A DNA stretch of 12,259 nucleotides from an uncultured Acholeplasmataceae bacterium (GTDB lineage: Bacteria; Bacillota_I; Bacilli_A; Acholeplasmatales; Acholeplasmataceae): contig CALKAH010000390.1 in the NCBI GenBank assembly GCA_937983315.1, positions 1 through 12,259 on the forward strand, written 5' to 3'. Positions within the stretch are counted from its first letter, which is position 1. Each line of letters starts with the position of its first letter. A program made the translations under genes and the position numbers. The notes under the pieces are model-generated. The model was given only the letters and a program-made list of their open reading frames with translations, ran no database searches and was not told the origin of the DNA. This document shows positions 1-5,655 of the stretch, piece by piece.

Positions 1-55
1 GGATTCATCTTGACCTATGTACTTTCAACAAAAGATATCGTTAAGGAGGTTTCAC

Positions 56-922
56 ATGATTAAAAAAGCGGTCATTCCCGCAGCCGGATATGGCACTCGT
101 TTTCTCCCCATCACGAAAGCATTACCTAAAGAATTACTCCCGATCATCGATCATCCAACCATCGAATACATCGTCAACGAAGCGATAGAAAGTGGTATGA
201 CCGATATTTTACTGATTGTGAGTTCGAATAAAAATGCGATCATCGATTACTTCGATTACAACATTGAACTCGAAACGATTTTACTTCAAAAGAACAAGCA
301 TTATGAATACGGCTTAGTACGTAACATCGGTGTAGGTGCGAACATTCACTACATCCGTCAACGCGAACAATTGGGGCTAGGACATGCCGTTTTACAAGCT
401 GAAGCTTTCATCAGCGGAGAACCATTTGCAGTACTCTTAGGTGATGATATGTATGTTGGGAAAGATAAACCAGCCATCAAGCAACTCGCTGAAGTGTATG
501 AAAAAGTTCAATCCACTGTTCTTGGAACGATGGAAGTCGAATTAAAGAATACATCAAAATATGGCATTTGCATTCCCAAAGACAACCAAAAGGGACCCAT
601 TGTTGAACTTAAAGGCGTTGTTGAAAAGCCCAAAGTTGAAGAAGCTCCTTCTCGTTCGGCCATCGGTGGACGTTACATTCTCACACCAGGTATCTTTGAT
701 TACTTAAAAAATCAAACACGTGGTGCAGGTAATGAAATTCAATTGACGGATGCTATTTTAAGACTGATGGCAACCGAAAAGGTTTATTCTTACGATATTC
801 AAGGCAAGCGTTATGATGTAGGAAACAAGGTGGACTACATCGAAGCTATTCTTGATTTTGGTCTCCAAAAGGATGAAATCAAGAATGATTTACAAGCATT
901 AATCAATCGAAAGGCGAAGTAA
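56..922 (+). CDS. galU: UTP--glucose-1-phosphate uridylyltransferase (GalU)
   Basis: Cytosolic nucleotidyltransferase making UDP-glucose and pyrophosphate from UTP and glucose-1-phosphate, the activated sugar for glycolipids, exopolysaccharide and galactose metabolism. The 288-residue product has the usual family length. It shows the N-terminal nucleotide-binding signature AAGYGTRFLP (9-18) with the KALPKELLPI segment (21-30), GLGHAV (107-112), the metal-binding GDD region (129-131), VEKP (189-192), GGRYIL (204-209), NEIQLTDAI (226-234) and a C-terminal GKRYDVGNK (250-258). The start is the ATG at 56, six bases after a perfect AAGGAGG (43-49). An in-frame ATG at 17 would add 13 residues, has no ribosome-binding site, and would put that site inside the gene. 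Positions 1-55 are too short to assign to an upstream gene. No terminator hairpin is visible after the stop; the serS promoter follows within a few bases. In a wall-less relative the UDP-glucose would mainly feed membrane glycolipids, but that is inference. Confidence 0.94.
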   Translation: MIKKAVIPAAGYGTRFLPITKALPKELLPIIDHPTIEYIVNEAIESGMTDILLIVSSNKNAIIDYFDYNIELETILLQKNKHYEYGLVRNIGVGANIHYIRQREQLGLGHAVLQAEAFISGEPFAVLLGDDMYVGKDKPAIKQLAEVYEKVQSTVLGTMEVELKNTSKYGICIPKDNQKGPIVELKGVVEKPKVEEAPSRSAIGGRYILTPGIFDYLKNQTRGAGNEIQLTDAILRLMATEKVYSYDIQGKRYDVGNKVDYIEAILDFGLQKDEIKNDLQALINRKAK

Positions 923-928
923 ATCATC

Positions 929-957
929 TTTACTTTTTGACCTATTCACCGTATAAT
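929..957 (+). promoter_or_regulatory. Promoter of the serS T-box leader
   Basis: TTTACT (929-934), 17 bases, then a perfect TATAAT (952-957); start of transcription expected near 964, at the 5' edge of the T-box fold. A nearer TTGACC (937-942) lies only 9 bases from the -10 and cannot be its partner. Confidence 0.7.
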
Positions 958-963
958 AAGGTT

Positions 964-1176
964 AACACGATCAAGAAGACAAGTAATGCAAGATCGTTTA
1001 CAAAGAGAGCGTGCGGTTGGTGCGAGCACGCGTAAACGGATGCATGAAATCCACTTCCTAGTGGCGCTAATCACGTCCGTAAGTCTGCGTTAAAGATATT
1101 GAGGGCTAGAGATAATCTAGAACTAAGGTGGCACCGCGTGAACACGTCCTTAGCATACTAAGGGCGTTTTATTTTT
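964..1176 (+). promoter_or_regulatory. Serine T-box riboswitch leader of serS
   Basis: Leader RNA that reads the charging state of serine tRNA and lets serS be transcribed when uncharged tRNA binds. Stem I is clear. The base pairs GAAG (975-978) with CTTC (1054-1057); the 5' strand carries the AGTA motif (982-985) and ATGC (986-989), which pairs with GCAT (1042-1045). The specifier side reads GAAATCCAC, giving serine codon TCC at 1050-1052 followed by a purine. The upper stem pairs GTTTAC (996-1001) with GTAAAC (1032-1037) and GCGTGC (1009-1014) with GCACGC (1026-1031), around the GGTTGGTG-type apical loop and preceded by AGAGAG. A GCGTTAAAGA segment (1087-1096) fits the Stem IIA/B pseudoknot region, and CTAGA/TCTAG (1106-1120) is Stem III. 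The T-box AAGGTGGCACCGCG is at 1125-1138. CTAAGG (1123-1128) can pair with CCTTAG (1148-1153) as antiterminator, excluding the terminator. Serine specificity rests on the TCC reading plus the downstream gene. Confidence 0.95.
1144..1176 (+). terminator. T-box attenuator terminator
   Basis: Ten-base-pair hairpin (1144-1153 with 1158-1167, one G-T pair, loop CATA) followed by TTTTATTTTT. Its 5' arm contains the CCTTAG used by the alternative antiterminator, so the two structures are mutually exclusive. It should stop transcription before serS when serine tRNA is charged. Confidence 0.93.
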
Positions 1177-1191
1177 GAAGGAGGAAGAACA

Positions 1192-2469
1192 ATGTTAGAT
1201 TTAAAGTTTGTGGTTGAAAATATCGAGGACGTGATCAAACGACTATCGACAAGAAATGGTGATTTCACCTATCTTTATGAAATCAAAGATTTATACAACA
1301 GAAGAAAAACAATCATTTTGGATGTTGAAGCCAAGAAAGCTTTACGCAATGATGCTTCCAAAAAGATTGGTGAGTTGAAAAGACAAAAGCTGGATGCTAC
1401 AGAGATTTTAAACGAAGTTGCTCATCTTGGTGATGATATCAAAGCGCTTGATGATGAACTCAAAATGGTCGAAGAAAAAATCAGTAATCTTTTAGCGATT
1501 ACACCGAATCTTCCCCATGAAAGCGTACCTGTCGGAAAAGATGATACTGCAAACGTCGAAATTAAAAAAGTGGGAACACCACGACGTTTTGATTTTCCCG
1601 TCAAAGATCACATCGCACTCGGTGAATCTTTAGGTATCCTTGATTTTGAACGTGCAGCTAAAATCACGGGGACTCGCTTTGTCGTTGACAAAGGTCTAGG
1701 TGCTCGTCTCGAACGCTCGCTCATTCAGTTTATGATGGATCTTCATGCGTATGAACATGGATATACTGAAGTCATTCCACCGTATATCGTCAATGAAAAG
1801 AGCATGTTTGCCACCGGACAATTCCCCAAATTCAAAGATGATGCATTTAAGGTTGTTGCTGGTGACAATGCATGGTATCTAAATCCAACCGCTGAAGTTC
1901 CTACAATCAACTTATTCCGTGATGAAATCATTGATGGCGATCAATTACCCATCACGTATGTCTCCTACACAACAGCTTTCCGCTCTGAAGCGGGTTCTGC
2001 AGGTCGCGATACACGTGGTATCTTAAGACAGCATCAATTCAATAAAGTTGAACTGATCAAGTTTTCCAAACCAGAAACATCGTATGAAGAACTTGAAAAA
2101 ATGTTGCTCAATTCTGAAGAAGTCTTAAAACGTTTAGGATTACCTTATCGTGTTGTTGCCTTATCAACAGGAGATATGGGTTTTGGTATGGCAAAGACTT
2201 ATGATATTGAAGTATGGTTACCCGGTCAACAAATGTATCGTGAAATCGGATCAATTTCAAATGCTGAAGACTATCAAGCGCGTCGTGCGAACATCCGCTT
2301 TAAGCGAACCAAAGATGCGAAGACTGAATGGGTTCACACCCTCAATGGTTCGGGTTTAGCGGTAGGACGTACCATGATTGCGATCATTGAAAACTACCAA
2401 AATGCAGATGGAACGATCACCGTACCTGAAGCCCTTCGTCCCTATATGCGTGTTGATGTGATCAAATAA
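1192..2469 (+). CDS. serS: Seryl-tRNA synthetase
   Basis: Class II aminoacyl-tRNA synthetase that charges serine tRNA (and tRNA-Sec where present) in the cytosol; it works as a dimer. The 425-residue length is standard. The N-terminal ~110 residues form the expected long helical arm, rich in Lys, Glu and Asp, that contacts the tRNA. The catalytic core shows TAEVP (233-237, serine binding), motif 2 starting at FRSEAGSAGRDTRG (263-276) and continuing through LRQHQF, REIGSISN (350-357) and motif 3 NGSGLAVGRTMIAIIENYQ (385-403). The ATG at 1192 is preceded by AAGGAGG (1178-1184) at seven bases. Expression is controlled by the T-box just upstream, so synthesis should rise when charged serine tRNA is scarce. 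It stands as a single-gene unit: the two-component genes downstream have their own promoter. Confidence 0.98.
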   Translation: MLDLKFVVENIEDVIKRLSTRNGDFTYLYEIKDLYNRRKTIILDVEAKKALRNDASKKIGELKRQKLDATEILNEVAHLGDDIKALDDELKMVEEKISNLLAITPNLPHESVPVGKDDTANVEIKKVGTPRRFDFPVKDHIALGESLGILDFERAAKITGTRFVVDKGLGARLERSLIQFMMDLHAYEHGYTEVIPPYIVNEKSMFATGQFPKFKDDAFKVVAGDNAWYLNPTAEVPTINLFRDEIIDGDQLPITYVSYTTAFRSEAGSAGRDTRGILRQHQFNKVELIKFSKPETSYEELEKMLLNSEEVLKRLGLPYRVVALSTGDMGFGMAKTYDIEVWLPGQQMYREIGSISNAEDYQARRANIRFKRTKDAKTEWVHTLNGSGLAVGRTMIAIIENYQNADGTITVPEALRPYMRVDVIK

Positions 2470-2480
2470 CACAATTTCAC

Positions 2481-2515
2481 ACCAAAATAACATGGACATC
2501 CCATACTGTTTTGGT
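2481..2515. repeat. 35-bp imperfect palindrome downstream of serS
   Basis: Outer arms ACCAAAA (2481-2487) and TTTTGGT (2509-2515) are perfect inverted repeats. Four bases further in on each side sits a second inverted pair, ATGG (2492-2495) and CCAT (2501-2504), around ACATC. It could fold as a serS 3' hairpin, but no T-run follows directly (TTTTT begins at 2533), so it is a poor classical terminator. An operator for the following promoter, 46 bases away, is the alternative. Confidence 0.5.
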
Positions 2516-2557
2516 AAGATGAAGGTATCTCATTTTTCTCTCCTAATCGTTTCAATA

Positions 2558-2566
2558 TGGTATAAT
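2558..2566 (+). promoter_or_regulatory. Extended -10 promoter of the two-component operon
   Basis: TGGTATAAT fits the extended -10 consensus TGnTATAAT. No good -35 element lies 16-18 bases upstream (CTCTCC at 17), which suits extended -10 promoters. The expected start is near 2573, inside a small palindrome (2567-2586). Confidence 0.65.
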
Positions 2567-2586
2567 AAGTGTGCTCATGCGCGCTT
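2567..2586 (+). repeat. Hairpin at the expected start of the two-component transcript
   Basis: AAGTGTGC (2567-2574) pairs with GCGCGCTT (2579-2586), with two G-T pairs and loop TCAT. It lies directly after the -10 box and is followed by ATTTTACTT. As RNA it would only partly be transcribed if the start is near 2573; as DNA it is a near-palindrome overlapping the start site, suitable for an operator. Function unknown. Confidence 0.45.
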
Positions 2587-2613
2587 ATTTTACTTCAAAA
2601 AGGCAGGTAAATC

Positions 2614-3270
2614 ATGAAAATCTATTTTGTTGAAGACGAGAAAGATCTCGCAGAAATTATTCGAAAATACTTGGTTCGTGAAGGTTATGAAACCACCGTT
2701 TTTCACGATGGAGAAAGCGCGATGAATCATATCGAAGATGCTGTGGATTTATGGATCTTAGATATCATGCTCACCGGTGAAGTCAGTGGCTATGATTTAA
2801 TCAAAGCATTGAAAGAAAAAAATAGTCCTTCAGCGGTCATCTTTACATCAGCACGTGATCAAGATTTGGATAAAATCATGGGTCTTGAATTAGGATCTGA
2901 TGATTATTTAGCAAAACCCTACTCACCACGCGAATTAATCTTACGTGTGAAGGCAGTCTTAAAACGCCATCAAGCTGCGCAAGTTTCTGAGATTGTTCGC
3001 TATGGTGTCTATGAAATCAACATGACACGACGTGAAATCAGAGATGGCAATCAAATGGTTGATTTAACCAATAAAGAGTTTGAACTTCTCCTATTTTTCA
3101 TCAAAAATATCAATCAAGCATTTGCCCGTGAAGATATTTTAAAACATGTTTGGGGCGAAAATTATTATGGATCTGATCGCGTTGTTGATGATTTACTCAG
3201 AAGATTACGCCACAAGATGCCAGAATTAAAAATTGAAACCATCTACGGATTTGGATATCGCTTGTTATGA
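2614..3270 (+). CDS. OmpR/PhoB-family DNA-binding response regulator
   Basis: Cytosolic transcription factor activated by phosphate transfer from the kinase encoded next to it. The receiver domain covers residues 1-118, with acidic pocket E7/D8, phospho-acceptor D50 in LWILDIML, T78 in FTSA and K101 in the LAKPYSP motif. After a short linker, residues 127-218 form the winged-helix effector domain: DLTNKEFELLLFF (150-162), recognition helix RVVDDLLRRLRHKM (189-202) and the wing IYGFGYRLL. The 218-residue length is slightly short but typical. The start is ATG 2614, six bases after a weak AGGCAGG site (2601-2607). Its TGA overlaps the kinase start codon (ATGA), indicating translational coupling. 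The regulated genes cannot be deduced; the palindromes at 2481-2515 and 2567-2586 are candidate self-regulatory sites. It is not specifically recognisable as a named regulator such as PhoP or WalR. Confidence 0.95.
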   Translation: MKIYFVEDEKDLAEIIRKYLVREGYETTVFHDGESAMNHIEDAVDLWILDIMLTGEVSGYDLIKALKEKNSPSAVIFTSARDQDLDKIMGLELGSDDYLAKPYSPRELILRVKAVLKRHQAAQVSEIVRYGVYEINMTRREIRDGNQMVDLTNKEFELLLFFIKNINQAFAREDILKHVWGENYYGSDRVVDDLLRRLRHKMPELKIETIYGFGYRLL

Positions 3271-4526
3271 AAGAGATTAAATTAGCGACCCAGCTCAATT
3301 TAATCTTTAGTTTGGTGACACTGTTAACCAGTCTCATTTTTATCATTGCACTTAACCGTGTATTCACGGAGTTTCGTATCTCACAAAACGAATTACAACT
3401 CTCTGCATACTTAACCGATGTTAGAAACAACATTAACATTCCTCCCGCATCCGACTATAATGGATATGTCATCGTATCAGGGAATACTGTGGTTGGTAGT
3501 TCTCATTTAGAGGTTTTAGATGGGCACTATACCGCTGATGAAGTCGCCGACATGATGATGGTTTGGCCTGGTCAAACTAGACATATCGTGATTGGCAAAG
3601 ATGATTATTATTTTAGAATCGATCGACGTATTGGTGGAACAAGTGTGATTGTTTTTACATCTGAAGACTATCTATCAGTCTTCGGTAATGCGTTTTCGAC
3701 ATTGATGCGTATCTCGTTTATTGCACTTGTTCTTTTGGGAAACGTCATCATTTTGATGTGGTCTCGTATCACTGTCGAACGGATCAAACGTCTTCAAGGT
3801 GAAGTTCAGGTCTTAAGAAGAAACAATTATCAGGAACCGATCGAAATCGATGGTAATGATGAGATCACTGAACTCGCTAAAACAATTGAAAAAATGCGAC
3901 AAGAAATCCAATACGCGGAAAAATCAAAACAAGAAATGCTTCAAAATATTTCTCACGATTTCAAGACACCGATTGCAGTGATTCAATCCTATGCTGAAGC
4001 TATCGGTGATGGCATCTCAGATATTAAAGAAGCAGAAGTCATCGTTAAACAAGCTGAAATGCTTAACCAAAAAGTGAAACAACTTCTTGAATTGAATAAA
4101 CTTGAATATCTCAAAGATGCATCTGAATTTGAAGATATTCGCATTAAAGATGTCATTATTAATATTGTCAACAACCAAAAGTATCGTACCAATATTCAAC
4201 TTGAAACAGATCTTGATGACTCGACCTATTTTGGTATTAAGGAAAACTTCTATACTGCATTTTCAAACATTATCGATAATGCTTTACGCTATGCAAAAAC
4301 CAAAATTGTCATTACGCTCAAAAACAAAAAACTCACCTTCTTTAACGATGGTGAGCCCATTAGTGATAAATTTATTGATCATGTCTTCCGTCCTTATGAG
4401 AAAGGACAAAACGGCCAATTTGGTCTCGGCATGAGTATTGTGCAAAAAACGTGCAGTCACTTCAATCTCTTACTCAGAGTTGAAAACGTAAGTGACGGAG
4501 TGCTATTTATGATAGAGCCTCTTTAA
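3267..4526 (+). CDS. Membrane sensor histidine kinase
   Basis: Partner kinase of the upstream response regulator. Its 419 residues run in the classical order: a short cytoplasmic tail; TM1 about 8-30; an extracellular sensor region about 31-143; TM2 about 144-166; a HAMP-like linker about 167-218 with the repeated EI-ELAKTIEKM pattern; a dimerisation/phosphoacceptor helix with H-box QNISHDFKTPIAVIQSYAEAI, whose phosphorylated residue is H230; and a catalytic ATPase domain with N-box NIIDNALRYAKTK (334-346), G1 NDGEPIS (360-366) and G2 GQFGLGMSIV (383-392). The ~110-residue outer domain is rich in beta-type segments (YVIVSGNTVVGSS, RHIVIGKDDYYFRI), but I cannot assign it to a known ligand class. 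The start codon overlaps the regulator's stop (ATGA). The last 20 bases overlap the 3' end of the convergent HIT gene, and the probable terminator of this operon starts within that overlap. Confidence 0.95.
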   Translation: MKEIKLATQLNLIFSLVTLLTSLIFIIALNRVFTEFRISQNELQLSAYLTDVRNNINIPPASDYNGYVIVSGNTVVGSSHLEVLDGHYTADEVADMMMVWPGQTRHIVIGKDDYYFRIDRRIGGTSVIVFTSEDYLSVFGNAFSTLMRISFIALVLLGNVIILMWSRITVERIKRLQGEVQVLRRNNYQEPIEIDGNDEITELAKTIEKMRQEIQYAEKSKQEMLQNISHDFKTPIAVIQSYAEAIGDGISDIKEAEVIVKQAEMLNQKVKQLLELNKLEYLKDASEFEDIRIKDVIINIVNNQKYRTNIQLETDLDDSTYFGIKENFYTAFSNIIDNALRYAKTKIVITLKNKKLTFFNDGEPISDKFIDHVFRPYEKGQNGQFGLGMSIVQKTCSHFNLLLRVENVSDGVLFMIEPL

Positions 4527-4926
4527 TCAAGCGGGCTCTTTCTTTATAATCTTCAGGAGAGAGGTTACCTTGATTATTTTTGAGTTTGAAGAAGTTTTCA
4601 TCCATCTTTTCATAACGGGGGATCAGGTGTAAGTGGAAATGAAAAACGGTTTGTCCTGCCATTTCTCCGTTGTTGGATAAAATATTCATTGCGTGTGCAC
4701 CAAAAGCTTTTTGAATGGCTTTGGAGATTTTGACTGCGACACCGAAAACATGACTTGCAGTTTTTTCGGGAACTTCAAAGATATCTTTAAATTCTACTTT
4801 TGGAACAACAAGTGTATGTCCCTTTGTCGCTTGTGAAATATCTAAAAACGCGATGACCTGATCATCCTCATAAACAATGTGTGCAGGGATTTCCCTTAAG
4901 ATGATTTTTGAGAAAATACTTGGCAT
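4507..4926 (-). CDS. hit: HIT-family nucleotide hydrolase/transferase
   Basis: Histidine-triad protein of the HinT/Hit branch; family members hydrolyse purine nucleoside phosphoramidates or dinucleoside polyphosphates in the cytosol. At 139 residues it has the common length. It begins IFSKIILREIPAHIVYEDD, matching the family N-terminus, has the QATKGHTLVVPK segment (32-43), N85 in LSNNGEMAGQTVFHFHLHLIPR, and the catalytic triad motif H96-x-H98-x-H100. The usual N-terminal zinc cysteine (IFCKII) is a serine here (S6), so the zinc-binding form is not expected. The start at 4926 is preceded on the minus strand by AAAGGGG (4934-4940). The gene is divergent from pduL and convergent with the kinase, whose end it overlaps by 20 bases. 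The substrate cannot be decided from sequence. Confidence 0.95.
   Translation of the reverse strand: MPSIFSKIILREIPAHIVYEDDQVIAFLDISQATKGHTLVVPKVEFKDIFEVPEKTASHVFGVAVKISKAIQKAFGAHAMNILSNNGEMAGQTVFHFHLHLIPRYEKMDENFFKLKNNQGNLSPEDYKERARLIKEALS
4514..4545 (+). terminator. Probable terminator of the two-component operon, inside the HIT gene
   Basis: AGAGCCT (4514-4520) pairs with GGGCTCT (4533-4539, one G-T pair). Inner pairs CTT/AAG with one bulged base extend it around loop TAATC, and TTTCTTT follows on the plus strand. The first bases still code for the kinase C-terminus, and the remainder is antisense to the last HIT codons. On the minus strand no T-run follows, so it appears to work in one direction only. 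Confidence 0.6.
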
Positions 4927-4954
4927 AAAAACACCCCTTTCTTGGCTTTATTCT

Positions 4955-4960
4955 ATCATA
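4955..4960 (-). promoter_or_regulatory. Likely -10 box of the HIT gene
   Basis: Read on the minus strand this is TATGAT, with an alternative TAGAAT a few bases closer to the gene (4950-4955). The best -35 candidate is a poor TTAAGT 18 bases upstream (4979-4984), inside the pduL promoter. Confidence 0.4.
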
Positions 4961-4966
4961 AACACG

Positions 4967-4995
4967 TTGAAAAGGACTACTTAAAATGTTATAAT
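4967..4995 (+). promoter_or_regulatory. Promoter of pduL
   Basis: TTGAAA (4967-4972), exactly 17 bases, then TATAAT (4990-4995), with an added TG (4987-4988) making an extended -10. This is the best-matching promoter in the window. It is back to back with, and overlaps, the HIT promoter region on the other strand. Confidence 0.85.
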
Positions 4996-5023
4996 CACCC
5001 TGTATACGAGGAGGTTTTACCTT

Positions 5024-5614
5024 ATGAAAAAAATACCAGTGGGAATTTCGGGACGCCATTTGCATCTCACGAATGAGCATTTAGAGATTTTATTTGGAAA
5101 AGGTTATCAGTTAACCGTGATGAAAGAACTCAGTCAACCCGGTCAGTACGCAGCTGAAGAAAAGGTTGATGTTGTTAGTCCAGATGGAAAATTATTAGCA
5201 GGTGTACGCATTTTAGGTCCTGTCCGTCCTGCTTCACAAGTTGAAATATCAAAAAGTGATGCGATTCGTTTTAAGTTTGTTGCTCCTGTACGTTCATCAG
5301 GTGATGTCAAAGGATCGGGTGCAGCAACCTTGATTGGTCCTAAAGGTCAAGTGAGCATCAGCGAAGGTGTGATTATTGCTGATCGCCACATCCATTTCTC
5401 ACCAGAAGAAGCCAAAGAATTTGGTGTGGTTGACCGTCAAATGGTTTCCATTAAGATTGGTGGCATTAAGCCAGGTATTCTTGATAATGTCTTATGCCGT
5501 GTTCATCCACAATTTCGCTTAGATTGCCATTTAGATACCGATGATGGTGCAGCATTCATGCTTTCAACCGGAGATACTGTCGAATTGGTCAAGTCTTATA
5601 CCATCAACGCATAG
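5024..5614 (+). CDS. pduL: PduL-type phosphate acyltransferase
   Basis: Zinc-dependent enzyme interconverting acyl-CoA plus phosphate with acyl-phosphate plus CoA; the PduL family can replace the unrelated Pta as phosphotransacetylase and so feed acetate kinase for ATP synthesis. The 196-residue protein has the two half-repeats of the family. Metal-binding histidines occur in GRHLHL (H12, H14), DRHIHF (H122, H124) and the CHLDTDDGAAFM region (H169), with AAEEKVDVV (43-51), RILGPVRPASQVE (62-74) and GSGAATLIGPKG (97-108) also present. There is no N-terminal extension of the kind that targets the enzyme into bacterial microcompartments, and no shell or diol-dehydratase genes are nearby, so a general phosphotransacetylase role in the cytosol is the likeliest reading (inference). 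GAGGAGG (5008-5014) precedes ATG 5024 by nine bases. It is a single-gene unit with its own promoter and terminator. Confidence 0.93.
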   Translation: MKKIPVGISGRHLHLTNEHLEILFGKGYQLTVMKELSQPGQYAAEEKVDVVSPDGKLLAGVRILGPVRPASQVEISKSDAIRFKFVAPVRSSGDVKGSGAATLIGPKGQVSISEGVIIADRHIHFSPEEAKEFGVVDRQMVSIKIGGIKPGILDNVLCRVHPQFRLDCHLDTDDGAAFMLSTGDTVELVKSYTINA

Positions 5615-5634
5615 TGCCTAGTTAGGCACTTTTT
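5613..5634 (+). terminator. Terminator of pduL
   Basis: Perfect 7-bp stem AGTGCCT (5613-5619)/AGGCACT (5624-5630) with loop AGTT and TTTTT tail (5630-5634). The TAG stop codon of pduL (5612-5614) forms part of the stem. The ribosome-binding site of the next gene begins only seven bases after the T-run. Confidence 0.85.
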
Positions 5635-5655
5635 CACCTCAAAGGAGGTAAGCTT

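Noticed and set aside
10-38. TTGACC followed 17 bases later by AGATAT as a possible galU promoter
   Set aside because: The -10 matches consensus at only two positions, and the start would fall within the ribosome-binding site. The galU promoter is probably upstream of the window.
937-957. TTGACC paired with TATAAT upstream of the serS leader
   Set aside because: The spacing is 9 bases, far too short; TTTACT at 929-934 gives a proper 17-base spacer.
2521-2540. Short inverted repeat ATGA/TCAT before TTTTT as a serS terminator
   Set aside because: Only four base pairs with a seven-base loop; too weak to call a terminator.
4102-4434. 110-codon open frame inside the histidine kinase gene
   Set aside because: It lies in another frame under the conserved phosphoacceptor-to-ATPase region, has no ribosome-binding site and no recognisable motif; it is a shadow frame.
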